From positions 1 to 64,000 of the forward strand of contig JAUNGM010000022.1 of NCBI GenBank assembly GCA_030524545.1: a DNA stretch of 64,000 nucleotides, in the 5' to 3' direction. A program made the position numbers and the translations under genes. This stretch comes from Eubacteriales bacterium. GTDB taxonomy: Bacteria > Bacillota > Clostridia > Lachnospirales > Lachnospiraceae. Position 1 is the stretch's first letter. The number at the start of each line of letters is the position of its first letter. Below, piece after piece: positions 9,002-17,062 of this stretch. Below the pieces are notes generated by a model, which did not search any database, was not told the origin of the DNA, and saw only the letters and a list, made by a program, of their open reading frames with translations.

Positions 9002-10330
9002 CTACTTTGCTGCAATTATGATGTGGCGGTCAGTAACTTCTGTTACTTTTCCGCAGATGGTTGCGTGGATGCCGACGCTTAATCCGTTGGCCGGCTTTGC
9101 GATCATCTGACCTCTGGTTACTTCATCGCCTGCACTTACAATTGCCTGCGCCGGTGCTCCGATATGCTGGCTCAAAAGGACTTTTACCTTCGGAACAGCC
9201 ACAAGGGTCTCGTCCATAGGTGCATCCTTGTCATATTTGGTCAGAGCCAAACGTGCCATTAACCGTTCTTCCGGAACTTTACGGTACTCTCTGGATGGTT
9301 TTACAGGCGCTGCCTGTACACCCTGAGGAGGTCTGACACCTGCTGCGCGAAGTCCGCCCTTCATATCTGCAAGGAGACTTCTCGGTGCCAGGCTCTGCGG
9401 ACAGGAATACATCTCGCAGACACCGCAGGAACTGCAGAAGCTTGCATCCAGGTATGGATTCAGATCCCTGAAGTCATTGTTGGATGCCGCTCTCATGAAA
9501 CGGGCCGGATCAATGGGATGTCCCAGATTATTTCTCGGACAAAGATCCGTACAGGTATTACACTGGCAGCAAATGGATGCTGCACGTTTTAAATCTATGG
9601 AAGAAGTTCTTAACTTCTTCATTACAATAGGATGGTCCTTAGGAAGAACCAGGATTGCATTCGTTGTTTTGGTCACCGGATCGGAACCATTGCCGATACG
9701 CCCCATCATCGGTCCGCCTACAAAGTAGACAGGATCTTTGATCGTAATATCACCGGCCTGGGCCACAACCTCATCCAGTGTACAGCCAAGAGGCACTCTC
9801 ACAGTTACCGGGTTGCTGACTTCCGCTACAACGGACACGTATTTGTCTGTTACCGGGCACTGCTTTTCCACAGCGCGGTATACATTGTAGATGGTCTCTA
9901 CGTTAAACACGGCAACGCCCTGTTCAATAGGCAGTCCGCCGGGTCTTACCACTCGTCCGGTCGCCTCATAGATCAGGACAACCTCATCGCCCATGGGATA
10001 TACTTCTTCCAGAAGATGAATCCGCATGTTCGGGAATTCTTCAATATGCTGCTGTAATGCTTTTACAGTCTGTACGTAAGATTTTTTGATTCCAATGATA
10101 GCTTCGGAAGCACCTACGGTCTCTGCTACCAGATGGAATGTCTTCATAATCTCATAAGCGTGCTTCTCTAATAACTGTCTGTGTAATTTCAGTAAAGGTT
10201 CGCACTCCGCACAGTTCATGAGAATCGTGTCTGCTTTGTCCGTCAGTTTTGCATAGGTTGGGAAACCAGCGCCGCCGGCACCTACCACACCATTCTCCTG
10301 CATTATTTTCTGTAATTCTTTGATTTCCAT
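9002..10330 (-). CDS. pduS: PduS/RnfC-like cobalamin reductase and electron-transfer protein
   Basis: Flavin and Fe-S protein that reduces cobalamin or passes electrons through the shell. The N-terminal GVVGAGGAGFPTYAKL glycine-rich loop and NCAECEPLL are typical of the NADH/FMN-binding RnfC/PduS region. Two ferredoxin motifs follow: CCQCNTCTDLCPRN and CSSCGVCEMYSCP. A C-terminal biotinyl/SLBB-like segment (GIHATICGKVTEVTDRHIIIAA) closes it. Start at 10330 (MEIKELQ) uses a GGAG inside the end of the preceding gene. Adjacent to the PduT-like shell protein, supporting an electron conduit. Confidence 0.92.
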   Translation of the reverse strand: MEIKELQKIMQENGVVGAGGAGFPTYAKLTDKADTILMNCAECEPLLKLHRQLLEKHAYEIMKTFHLVAETVGASEAIIGIKKSYVQTVKALQQHIEEFPNMRIHLLEEVYPMGDEVVLIYEATGRVVRPGGLPIEQGVAVFNVETIYNVYRAVEKQCPVTDKYVSVVAEVSNPVTVRVPLGCTLDEVVAQAGDITIKDPVYFVGGPMMGRIGNGSDPVTKTTNAILVLPKDHPIVMKKLRTSSIDLKRAASICCQCNTCTDLCPRNNLGHPIDPARFMRAASNNDFRDLNPYLDASFCSSCGVCEMYSCPQSLAPRSLLADMKGGLRAAGVRPPQGVQAAPVKPSREYRKVPEERLMARLALTKYDKDAPMDETLVAVPKVKVLLSQHIGAPAQAIVSAGDEVTRGQMIAKPANGLSVGIHATICGKVTEVTDRHIIIAAK

Positions 10331-10334
10331 GGCG

Positions 10335-10601
10335 TTACTCCAATCCTGCACCGTCGTCGATGATACCCACAATTGCAGCATCAACCGGTGCTGTTTCTAC
10401 GCCGCAGCCAATTCTTGCTGCGCTTCCCTGTGCCACCAATACATATTCACCGATTCCTGCACCGATGATATCGATTGCAACAATCTGATTGAGGTCAGCT
10501 TTCATATGATTCACTGGCTCAACAATCATGAATTTCTGTCCGATTAATTTTTCACTCTTCCGCGTAGATACTACGCTTCCAACTACCTTGCCTACAATCA
10601 T
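10335..10601 (-). CDS. pduN: pentameric shell vertex protein (BMC-P, EutN/CcmL family)
   Basis: Vertex pentamer that caps the icosahedral shell. 88 residues with the family pattern MIVGKVVGSVVSTRKSEKL at the start, KFMIVEP, VAIDIIGAGIGEYVLVAQGSAAR in the middle and DAAIVGIIDD at the end. RBS GGAGG 6 nt upstream. Only one vertex gene is present, sufficient to close the shell. Its end carries the ribosome-binding site of pduS, implying coupled expression. Confidence 0.95.
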   Translation of the reverse strand: MIVGKVVGSVVSTRKSEKLIGQKFMIVEPVNHMKADLNQIVAIDIIGAGIGEYVLVAQGSAARIGCGVETAPVDAAIVGIIDDGAGLE

Positions 10602-10634
10602 ATGAGCCTCCGCGTTTTTCCTGAATCCTCCTAT

Positions 10635-10658
10635 GCCGGTGGCAGTTCTGCCACCGGC
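10635..10658. repeat. perfect 24-bp palindrome between pduL and pduN
   Basis: GCCGGTGGCAG and CTGCCACCGGC separated by only TT, so the DNA is an uninterrupted inverted repeat. In RNA it would form an 11-bp GC-rich hairpin, extended by outer CCTCC/GGAGG complementarity that could hide the downstream Shine-Dalgarno. No T tract follows, so it is not a classical terminator. mRNA processing or stability, or stoichiometry control of shell genes, is plausible. Confidence 0.6.
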
Positions 10659-10675
10659 GCAGTATGGAGGAATGA

Positions 10676-11320
10676 TTATTTAATAATGGTAACTGTATTG
10701 CCTGTGGCAATTTTTGCTGCATTTGCTTCGTCTGTGTCAATATGCATCTCCAGTGTAAAGCTGTCATGTACGCGGATTTTCACATGGTTGAAAATTGTTC
10801 CGCGTTCGTTGTCAGCTTTTACGGATACAATATCGCCGTCCTTGACACCAGCCGCCTGTGCATCTTTCGGAGACATGTGGATATGACGCATAGCCACGAT
10901 ACAGCCCTCGTTCAGATAGATGGCGCCTTTGGGTCCTACGATGGCAATGGGAGCACTGCCTTTCACATCACCGGATTCGCGGATCGGAACGTTCATTCCA
11001 AGCTTGATCGCATCTGTTGCGGATACTTCTACCTGGGATGCCTTACGTACCGGTCCGAGGATTCGTACGTTTTCGATCGCACGAAGCTTTAATCCTACGA
11101 TGGTGACTGTTTCGTTGGATGCAAACTGGCCGCCCATCAGCTCTTTTTTCTTGGTGAGCTGATATCCGGGGCCGAACAGTGCTTCCACATGCTCCTGTGT
11201 CAGGTGGATGTGTCTTGCGGAAACTCCAATCGGAACTACGAAGCCATTGCTTTTGTCTTCGTTTTTATTAATGGCTGCAATGACCATTTTGGTAATTAAT
11301 TCGATATTATTCGCTTCCAA
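10676..11320 (-). CDS. pduL: phosphate propanoyltransferase PduL
   Basis: Converts propionyl-CoA and phosphate to propionyl-phosphate, recycling CoA inside the shell. The family fingerprint is clear: VPIGVSARHIHLT (first metal-binding histidines), GQFASNETVTIVG, ILGPVRKASQVEVSATDA, and RHIHMSPKDA (second His set). Residues 1-20 (EANNIELITKMVIAAINKN) form an amphipathic N-terminal helix compatible with encapsulation. The start is a TTG at 11320 after AGGTG. No propionate kinase gene is seen in the window, so ATP formation must be encoded elsewhere. Confidence 0.94.
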   Translation of the reverse strand: MEANNIELITKMVIAAINKNEDKSNGFVVPIGVSARHIHLTQEHVEALFGPGYQLTKKKELMGGQFASNETVTIVGLKLRAIENVRILGPVRKASQVEVSATDAIKLGMNVPIRESGDVKGSAPIAIVGPKGAIYLNEGCIVAMRHIHMSPKDAQAAGVKDGDIVSVKADNERGTIFNHVKIRVHDSFTLEMHIDTDEANAAKIATGNTVTIIK

Positions 11321-11360
11321 GAGTACACCTGCTTTCTTTCCGGATTATTGGGAATAGGAT

Positions 11361-11639
11361 TTATTTCAGAACCGGAAGGATTTTTTCTACGTCAGTGTGT
11401 GGTCTCGGGATTACATGGGTAGCTACTAATTCGCCAAGTCTGGATGCTGCTGCACTTCCGCTTTCTACTGCGGATTTAACAGCTCCTACATCGCCGCGAA
11501 CCATAACGGTTACAAGACCGGAACCGATCTTCTCTGTTCCTACTAATGCAACGTTAGCTGCTTTGCACATCTGGTCTGCTGCTTCGATTGCTGCTGTAAG
11601 TCCTCTGGTTTCTACCATTCCTAAAGCTTCCTGTGTCAT
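11361..11639 (-). CDS. hexameric shell protein, PduA/J type (copy 1)
   Basis: Single BMC-domain hexamer forming shell facets. Sequence [44 protein letters not shown] matches PduA/PduJ/CcmK, and KIGSG is the pore-loop region. 92 residues. It is almost identical to the product of 12221-12496 (most differences are [10 protein letters not shown] versus [10 protein letters not shown]), so the two are recent paralogues or kept alike by gene conversion. Probably the bulk shell component. Confidence 0.95.
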   Translation of the reverse strand: MTQEALGMVETRGLTAAIEAADQMCKAANVALVGTEKIGSGLVTVMVRGDVGAVKSAVESGSAAASRLGELVATHVIPRPHTDVEKILPVLK

Positions 11640-11675
11640 GATTATTTCCTCCTTATGGATATCAATTCTTAATGA

Positions 11676-11993
11676 TTATTTCTTTTCTTCACTGTTACTG
11701 TTGTTTTTCTTTTTCCAACGTTTTGCACTTAATTCCACGATTTTGACGATTTCCTCATGCGGACGTGCAATCACTGCATAACTCGCCGGTTTCTTAATGG
11801 CATTGGCCGCCGCTGCTTCCACAGCTTCTGTGACAGCCGCCACATCACCTTCCACAATTATGGTCACCAGTCGTCCGCCCAGCTTACGTTCCCAGGACGC
11901 CAGCTCAACGTCTGCAGTTTTACACATGATGTCCAGGGCATCGATCGCCGCTACCACACCAGTGATCTCAATAAAACCATATGATTTACTCAT
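11676..11993 (-). CDS. hexameric shell protein with basic C-terminal tail
   Basis: Single BMC domain (SYGFIEITGVVAAIDALDIMCKTADVELASWERKLGGRLVTIIVEGDVAAV), 105 residues, with a charged extension RWKKKNNSNSEEKK after the domain. The pore loop KLGGR differs from the KIGSG of its neighbours, so its pore chemistry should differ. It resembles EutK/CcmK-type minor hexamers; the short tail is too small to be a DNA-binding domain. RBS AAGGAG. It sits between the two near-identical PduA-like genes and follows an unexplained 227-nt segment. Confidence 0.92.
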   Translation of the reverse strand: MSKSYGFIEITGVVAAIDALDIMCKTADVELASWERKLGGRLVTIIVEGDVAAVTEAVEAAAANAIKKPASYAVIARPHEEIVKIVELSAKRWKKKNNSNSEEKK

Positions 11994-12220
11994 GAGCGAA
12001 CTCCTTTGTTCTTATATGTAATCCCTTCGTCGTGCCACCTCAATTCCGCTTCGCTCCATTCGCGCAGCGTGCTTTCGCACCAGGTTCGAAAATACCTCAC
12101 CAAGTGCTCCATGTATCGGTGAGGGCATTCGCCCTATACAGCTTTCAGCATCAATATCTTCCTGCATGCAAGCACGCGTCAGCCATTTATACTGAAATCC
12201 GTGCACGGCTCATTGCTGAA
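11994..12220 (-). other. structured non-coding segment between shell genes
   Basis: This gap has no convincing gene, although one frame is open from 12206 to 12012. The minus strand contains stacked short inverted repeats (for example GGTGCGAAAGCACG, GGAGCGAAGCGG and GGGCGAATGCCC, each a stem with a GNA-type loop) and ends in GAATTGAGGTGGCACGACG about 35 nt before the next start codon. Density of tetraloop-like hairpins suggests structured RNA or an inserted extragenic repeat element. The last stretch partly resembles a T-box antiterminator core, but the ACCGCG part is not conserved and no terminator follows. Confidence 0.45.
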
Positions 12221-12496
12221 TCAGATCGTAGGAAGGATCTTTTCAACGTCGTTGTGCGGTCTCGGAATTACGTGGGTTGCTACTAATTCGCCAAGTCTGG
12301 ATGCTGCTGCGCTTCCGCTTTCTACTGCTGCTTTTACAGCTCCTACATCGCCGCGAACCATAACGGTTACAAGACCGGAACCGATCTTCTCTGTTCCTAC
12401 TAAAGTAACTTCTGCTGCTTTTGTCATTGCATCTGCTGCTTCGATTGCAGCGGTGAGTCCTCTGGTTTCTACCATTCCTAAAGCTTCCTGTGCCAT
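12221..12496 (-). CDS. hexameric shell protein, PduA/J type (copy 2)
   Basis: Single BMC-domain hexamer, 91 residues, nearly identical to the 11361-11639 product including the KIGSG pore and the [11 protein letters not shown] end. Differences cluster in the first helix region and at the C-terminus. RBS AGGAGG. Having two copies in one operon raises the dosage of the main facet protein relative to minor hexamers. Confidence 0.95.
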   Translation of the reverse strand: MAQEALGMVETRGLTAAIEAADAMTKAAEVTLVGTEKIGSGLVTVMVRGDVGAVKAAVESGSAAASRLGELVATHVIPRPHNDVEKILPTI

Positions 12497-12588
12497 GATT
12501 CATTCCTCCTGAATTTAAAACTCATGTATATGGGGAGTAACCGTTGCAGTCCACTACGGTTACGTAAATTCTGCTGGATACAGCAGCG

Positions 12589-12903
12589 CTAATCCTTATC
12601 CAGGGCGCTGATCTTCAGCATTTTTTCCGTGCCCTCTTCCGGGTTTGGAATTACATAGTGCTGTACCACACCGGTCATCCGATTTGCAACTTCTATTCCG
12701 GCTTCCACTGCTGCCGTTACGTCAGTTACGCTTCCGCGGAATTTGATGCAGACCAGAAGCGGTACCGGCAGGCTGTCTGCGTTGGCCGGCTTGTTCTTGT
12801 CGAACACTTCCAGGCGGACATTCGCCGCCTTACATCCGGCATCACCAGCTACGAAAGCTGTGGTCAGCCCGAACACCTCTAAAATTCCTACAGCTTCTGC
12901 CAT
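12589..12903 (-). CDS. hexameric shell protein, divergent BMC-H
   Basis: 104-residue BMC-domain protein (AVGILEVFGLTTAFVAGDAGCKAANVRLEVFDKNKP...LLVCIKFRGSVTDVTAAVEAGIEVANRM). Compared with the PduA-like copies it has an insertion of roughly ten residues (KNKPANADSLP) before the strand that leads to the pore, so the pore or its rim is altered. It is the first shell gene after the two dehydrogenases. The 92-nt gap downstream carries a GTAACCGT/ACGGTTAC hairpin. Likely a minor facet or specialised transport hexamer. Confidence 0.9.
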   Translation of the reverse strand: MAEAVGILEVFGLTTAFVAGDAGCKAANVRLEVFDKNKPANADSLPVPLLVCIKFRGSVTDVTAAVEAGIEVANRMTGVVQHYVIPNPEEGTEKMLKISALDKD

Positions 12904-12927
12904 TTCGCGTCTCCTTTACAGTCCGGA

Positions 12928-14157
12928 TTATTTGTTGATCACTGCGATCTTAAGACCGGTCATTGCCAGGTTCGTCTCAAGAGCTTCGTTGATCTGCTCT
13001 AACGGGAACCTGTGTGTGATCAGCTCGGACATCGGAAGGCCGATGCCTTTTGCTCTCTTCAGGAAATCAAACGTAGTTGCGTAATCTCTCAGGTTGTATA
13101 CCCAGGAACCAACCAGGTTGATTTCTTTGGAGCAGAGATCAAAATGCGGATTGATGGTTGCATCTCCGCCATTGATGAAGAAGCCAAGCTCACAAAGTCC
13201 GCCGCCGTTGCGGATGAATTTGTAAATGTTTGCATGCGCCTTCGGATTGCCTGTACACTGGAATGCAAAATCTGCCAGATGTCCGCCCAGAGCAGTCTTT
13301 ACGCCGTCTGCCAGTGCTTCGATCCCCTGGAAATCTCCGAAGTTTACAGTCTGGGTTGCGCCCATTCTCTTAGCAAAGTCAAGACGCTGCTGATTTCCGT
13401 CAACAGCACAGATATTTTCAATACCCATAGTGCGAAGAACGGCAATACAGATTAGACCGATCGGTCCGCATCCCTGTACAACAACTCTGCTGTTGAATTT
13501 CAGGATGCCGGTGGTTTTTGCTCTCTCAACTGCATGTACCAGAACGGCACACGGCTCGATGAGAATACGGGAATCCAGATCCAGATCGCTTACATTAAAG
13601 AATGTGGATCCGAAGTTTCCGCCTCTGATGAATATGTAATCTGCAAACCAGCCGTTGAATTTTACATCATCGTCCGGAAGCAGTCCGTATACATCAGCGC
13701 CGCCTACATTTTTCTTATTTAAGTCAAACATGGTGATCTCAGGATCATCCTTGAAGATCATACAGGTAACTACCTTGTCACCGATCTTAACCGGCTTACC
13801 GGCAGTATCGGTCTTTACGTTTTTACCCATGGCAACGATCTCACCGGTGCCTTCATGACCAAGTACAACCGGAATCAGACCGAACGGGTCGTTTTTGTAT
13901 TCGTGTGCGTCCGTACCGCAGACACCGCAGCCCTCTACCTTAACCAGGATATCATCATCGCCTACCGGCGGAAGAGGATACTCCTGAAGTTCAAAGTGTT
14001 TCTTTGCGGTCATCATTGCTACTCTTGCGGTTTTCGGGATAGCGCCGCCTGCTGCTTTAGCCGGAGCCGGAGCTGCGGATGCTGCCGGTGCGTTTCCCGT
14101 CATGCCGGAGAGAACCTGTTTCACGATCTCTTCAATATTAATATTATTCATATCCAT
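12928..14157 (-). CDS. zinc-binding alcohol dehydrogenase with encapsulation peptide
   Basis: Medium-chain (GroES/Rossmann) dehydrogenase. After an N-terminal targeting helix (NINIEEIVKQVLSGMTG, residues about 4-20) and an Ala/Pro-rich linker (about 22-45), the catalytic domain begins: GCGVCGTDAHEY holds the catalytic Zn cysteine and GHEGTGEIV the His-Glu pair; the Rossmann loop is VVQGCGPIGLI. The usual four-cysteine structural-zinc loop is not obvious. Such a dehydrogenase with a targeting helix occurs in fucose/rhamnose glycyl-radical microcompartments. It may reduce lactaldehyde to 1,2-propanediol or propionaldehyde to propanol. Start at 14157 follows AGGAGGAG. Confidence 0.9.
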   Translation of the reverse strand: MDMNNINIEEIVKQVLSGMTGNAPAASAAPAPAKAAGGAIPKTARVAMMTAKKHFELQEYPLPPVGDDDILVKVEGCGVCGTDAHEYKNDPFGLIPVVLGHEGTGEIVAMGKNVKTDTAGKPVKIGDKVVTCMIFKDDPEITMFDLNKKNVGGADVYGLLPDDDVKFNGWFADYIFIRGGNFGSTFFNVSDLDLDSRILIEPCAVLVHAVERAKTTGILKFNSRVVVQGCGPIGLICIAVLRTMGIENICAVDGNQQRLDFAKRMGATQTVNFGDFQGIEALADGVKTALGGHLADFAFQCTGNPKAHANIYKFIRNGGGLCELGFFINGGDATINPHFDLCSKEINLVGSWVYNLRDYATTFDFLKRAKGIGLPMSELITHRFPLEQINEALETNLAMTGLKIAVINK

Positions 14158-14174
14158 TGTTCTACTCCTCCTGA

Positions 14175-15563
14175 TTAACGAATGCAAAGGCTGTCAGACA
14201 TTACGCAGCGTCTTCTCTTGGTAAAGGTGCTTGCGCTTGTAAGTCCCTCACCTGTACGGCTAGCGATGGTAAATGTACAGTAGCCTTCTCCGCCGAATCC
14301 AAGAGCTGCATAAGACGGTGCATTCTTCACAAGGATCGCGGTATCGATTGCTTTCGCATATTTGGTGATATTGTCAATGTTTTTGGAATGGATGTGTGCG
14401 GAATGGCGGTTGCCATGCTCAAGCCATACGGCCTGTTCTACCGCATCATCAAAATCTTTGGCTCTTACAACACCGAGGATCGGCATCATAAGCTCTTCTG
14501 CGATCAGCGGATGTTCCTTCGGTCCTTCGAATACGATGCAGCGGATATTAGCCGGTACATTGACTCCGATCATGGACAGAAGTGTTCTTGCATCACGTCC
14601 TACGCATTTACGGTTCAGCTTGCCGCCAGCCAGAACAACTGCGGTCAGCTTGTCCTGTTCTTCCTTGGAAGCCAGGTAGCAGTCATTCTCAGTTACCAGG
14701 TAGTGCATCAGCTCATCTGCTATAGAAGAAACTGCCACGATTTCTTTTTCTGCGATACAAGGAAGGTTATTGTCAAAGGTACATCCGTTTACGATATCCT
14801 GGGCAGCCTTACGGATGTCTGCTGTCTCGTCTACAAGTGCCGGAGGGTTGCCTGCGCCTGCGCCGATTCCTCTCTTGCCGGAGGAAAGAACGGCTGTTAC
14901 AACGCCCGGGCCGCCGGTTGCTGCGATCAGCGGGATATCTTTATGTTTCATCATGATATTGCTTGTTTCTAAGGTAGGTTTCTCTACGGTTACGGCAATG
15001 TTGTCCGGGCCGCCTGCTTCCAGGGAAGCTTCGTTTACCAGGTTGATTGCGTAGATAGAGGTTTTGATAGCTGCCGGATGCGGGTTGAATACAACGGTAT
15101 TTCCGCCTGCCAGCATGCCCATTGTGTTGCACAGGATGGTCTCACTCGGGTTGGTACACGGAGTGATCGCTCCGATGACACCGAACGGTCCCATTTCGAT
15201 CAAAGTAAGTCCTCTGTCTCCGGACCATGCAGTTGTGGTAATATCTTCGGTTCCCGGGGTCTTGTCAGCTACCAGGTGGTGCTTGAGGATCTTGTCTCCT
15301 ACATTTCCCATTCCGGTTTCTTCCACACCCATGCGTGCGAAGATTTCTGCATTTTCTTTGATTTTTTTACGGATGCAGGTAATGATCTTTTCTCTCTGGT
15401 CCATGGACATTCTTTTTACGATGAGTTCAGCTTTTTTGGCAGCCTCGATCGCATCATTCATATCCTTAAAAATGCCATGTTTCCCGGCCGGAGCGTCAGC
15501 AATCTGCATTTTTGCCATTACTTCCTGTACAATTTCCTGTACCATGCTTTCACTAATTGGCAT
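14175..15563 (-). CDS. pduP: CoA-acylating propionaldehyde dehydrogenase with encapsulation peptide
   Basis: Oxidises propionaldehyde to propionyl-CoA with NAD+. Residues 2-20 (ISESMVQEIVQEVMAKMQI) form the N-terminal amphipathic helix typical of PduP targeting, followed by a short linker. The aldehyde dehydrogenase body shows GPFGVIGAITPCTNPSET, ATGGPGVVTAVLSSGKRGIGAGAGNPP and the catalytic cysteine in FDNNLPCIAEKE. 462 residues, as usual for PduP/EutE. RBS AAGGAGG. Lies between the aldolase and the zinc dehydrogenase genes. Confidence 0.95.
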   Translation of the reverse strand: MPISESMVQEIVQEVMAKMQIADAPAGKHGIFKDMNDAIEAAKKAELIVKRMSMDQREKIITCIRKKIKENAEIFARMGVEETGMGNVGDKILKHHLVADKTPGTEDITTTAWSGDRGLTLIEMGPFGVIGAITPCTNPSETILCNTMGMLAGGNTVVFNPHPAAIKTSIYAINLVNEASLEAGGPDNIAVTVEKPTLETSNIMMKHKDIPLIAATGGPGVVTAVLSSGKRGIGAGAGNPPALVDETADIRKAAQDIVNGCTFDNNLPCIAEKEIVAVSSIADELMHYLVTENDCYLASKEEQDKLTAVVLAGGKLNRKCVGRDARTLLSMIGVNVPANIRCIVFEGPKEHPLIAEELMMPILGVVRAKDFDDAVEQAVWLEHGNRHSAHIHSKNIDNITKYAKAIDTAILVKNAPSYAALGFGGEGYCTFTIASRTGEGLTSASTFTKRRRCVMSDSLCIR

Positions 15564-15598
15564 GAGATTGTCCTCCTTCTAAAATTGAAAAGTTCCTC

Positions 15599-16459
15599 TT
15601 ATTTCAGTCCTAACTGAGCCATTACCTGTTTGGTGATGTTTGCTACCAGTTCAGCATCTGCAGCCTTCGGTGCTTCGCCGCCGCATTCTTTGCCGACGAA
15701 ATCATACTGATATCCCGGGAACTGTTTGTATTCGTCGCTGTGGCAGGCACCGCCGCAGTTATGACAGTTCTTTCCGTCTTTGTTCAGGCAAAGGCTTGCC
15801 GGATGTTTGCCGGGCATACCGAATTTACGGCGGATCGCATACAGTTTTTCAACGTTCTTCTCATCGAATTCCTTCGGGCCGCCCAGAAGTTTGGACTGGT
15901 ACAGAAGCTGTGCATAGAATTCAACGGATTCCATCTTCATGTATGCAGCGTTCAGGTCTGTGCTCCAGGTCAGTGCGCCATGGTTCTCAAGAAGAACTGC
16001 ATCGAAATATGGAAGGTATTTTTCCAGGTTGTCCGGAATTTCCATTGTGGAAGGTGTACCATATTCAGCGATCGGCACGCATCCAAGTGCGATAACTGCT
16101 TCCGGCATGATCGGCTGTGTCAGCGGAATGCCTGCGATTGCAAAAGAAGTTGCATAAATCGGATGAGCATGTACAACAGATCCAACATCCGGTCTCTTCT
16201 CATATACTCTCATATGCATCTTGATTTCTGAAGATGGCTTGAATCCCGGGTTAGCCTGAATTACATTACCCTTAGCATCTACTTTACAGATGAATTCCGG
16301 GGTCATGAAGCCTTTGGATACACCTGTCGGTGTGCAAAGAAATTCATTGTCATTCAGTTTTACAGAGATGTTACCGTCATTGGCTGCCACCATGTTGCGG
16401 TTGTAGATTCTTCTGCCGATGTCACAAATCTGTTTTTTAATTTCGTACTCGTTTACCAT
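15599..16459 (-). CDS. class II aldolase (L-fuculose/rhamnulose-phosphate type) with C-terminal encapsulation peptide
   Basis: Cleaves a 6-deoxyketose 1-phosphate to dihydroxyacetone phosphate and lactaldehyde. The zinc-binding HAHPIYATSFA and later LLENHGALTW are characteristic, as is NDGNISVKL near the start. Beyond the aldolase core there is a Cys/His-containing linker (CLNKDGKNCHNCGGACH) and a C-terminal helix (AELVANITKQVMAQLGLK) that matches targeting helices of shell cargo. Lactaldehyde would therefore be released inside the compartment. An internal promoter lies just upstream. Confidence 0.9.
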   Translation of the reverse strand: MVNEYEIKKQICDIGRRIYNRNMVAANDGNISVKLNDNEFLCTPTGVSKGFMTPEFICKVDAKGNVIQANPGFKPSSEIKMHMRVYEKRPDVGSVVHAHPIYATSFAIAGIPLTQPIMPEAVIALGCVPIAEYGTPSTMEIPDNLEKYLPYFDAVLLENHGALTWSTDLNAAYMKMESVEFYAQLLYQSKLLGGPKEFDEKNVEKLYAIRRKFGMPGKHPASLCLNKDGKNCHNCGGACHSDEYKQFPGYQYDFVGKECGGEAPKAADAELVANITKQVMAQLGLK

Positions 16460-16505
16460 GCTTTTTTCCTCCTTGAGCGTTTGGTTTCTTTTTGTTTCTA
16501 TGAAG

Positions 16506-16534
16506 ATTTTACTCCATTAAACACGACTTGTCAA
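16506..16534 (-). promoter_or_regulatory. internal promoter upstream of the aldolase gene
   Basis: On the minus strand TTGACA (16534-16529), a 17-nt spacer and TAAAAT (16511-16506) form a near-consensus sigma-70-type promoter 47 nt before the aldolase start. Directly upstream lie A/C-rich repeats (AACAACACGAAACAACAAG and AACAAAAAACAACAC, about 16537-16600) that resemble the repeats at the main promoter and could bind the cluster's DeoR protein. Confidence 0.75.
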
Positions 16535-16560
16535 GATAATCTTGTTGTTTCGTGTTGTTT

Positions 16561-17055
16561 TTATTGGTTTGTAGGTGTTGTTTTTTGTTGTTTTTCTTTT
16601 TCTTCTGTTTCCCAGGGCATCACATCGCCTTCTTCCCGGAGATATTCCAGGATTTCCGGCACTCCCTGATGGATCTTGGAGTCCACATAAAAGATTTTTC
16701 TGCAGCCCGCAAGCCGAAGCCAGGCGGCTGCACGTTCCACGTTGGCATTGGGATGATTGATCTTGGTCACGATGCCGATCACCTCACGGTTTGCCATGCA
16801 GGTGCAGCATGGCGGAAAGAGGCAGTACGGCTCGGTCGCAGAACAGATCAGGCCCACAATATCCGCTTCGTAGGTATAGAGAGCCAGTGCATGCCCAAGG
16901 CCTTGGGTCTGGGCATATTCTCCCGGGGTGTCAATGATAACGTCAAAGTTGTTCACATACTGGGTTTTGTGATAGTGAATCTTTTCCCCTTTCAGGGCCT
17001 GGGTCAAAGTGGTCTTTCCTGCTTCGCTGCGGCCCATCAGGGCAATTTTTTTCAT
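16561..17055 (-). CDS. eutP: EutP/PduV-type small GTPase
   Basis: Ras-like P-loop NTPase associated with microcompartments. The Walker A loop is GRSEAGKTTLTQ (residues 8-19), the Walker B/G3 is DTPGEY, and the G4-like TKINHPNA follows. 164 residues, close to the family. Homologues have been proposed as acetate kinases or compartment-positioning proteins; the function is not settled. Located between the PduU/EutS-like shell gene and the internal promoter. The 3' end of the gene overlaps the A-rich repeat region. Confidence 0.9.
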   Translation of the reverse strand: MKKIALMGRSEAGKTTLTQALKGEKIHYHKTQYVNNFDVIIDTPGEYAQTQGLGHALALYTYEADIVGLICSATEPYCLFPPCCTCMANREVIGIVTKINHPNANVERAAAWLRLAGCRKIFYVDSKIHQGVPEILEYLREEGDVMPWETEEKEKQQKTTPTNQ

Positions 17056-17062
17056 AGGTCCG

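Noticed and set aside
11994-12060. Possible T-box riboswitch
   Set aside because: GAGGTGGCAC resembles the antiterminator core, but the ACCGCG part, a stem I with AGTA bulge and a terminator are not recognisable, and a shell gene is an unlikely T-box target.
12012-12206. Open reading frame of 64 codons between shell genes
   Set aside because: No good RBS, Arg-rich composition produced by hairpin DNA, and no family resemblance; treated as structured non-coding sequence.
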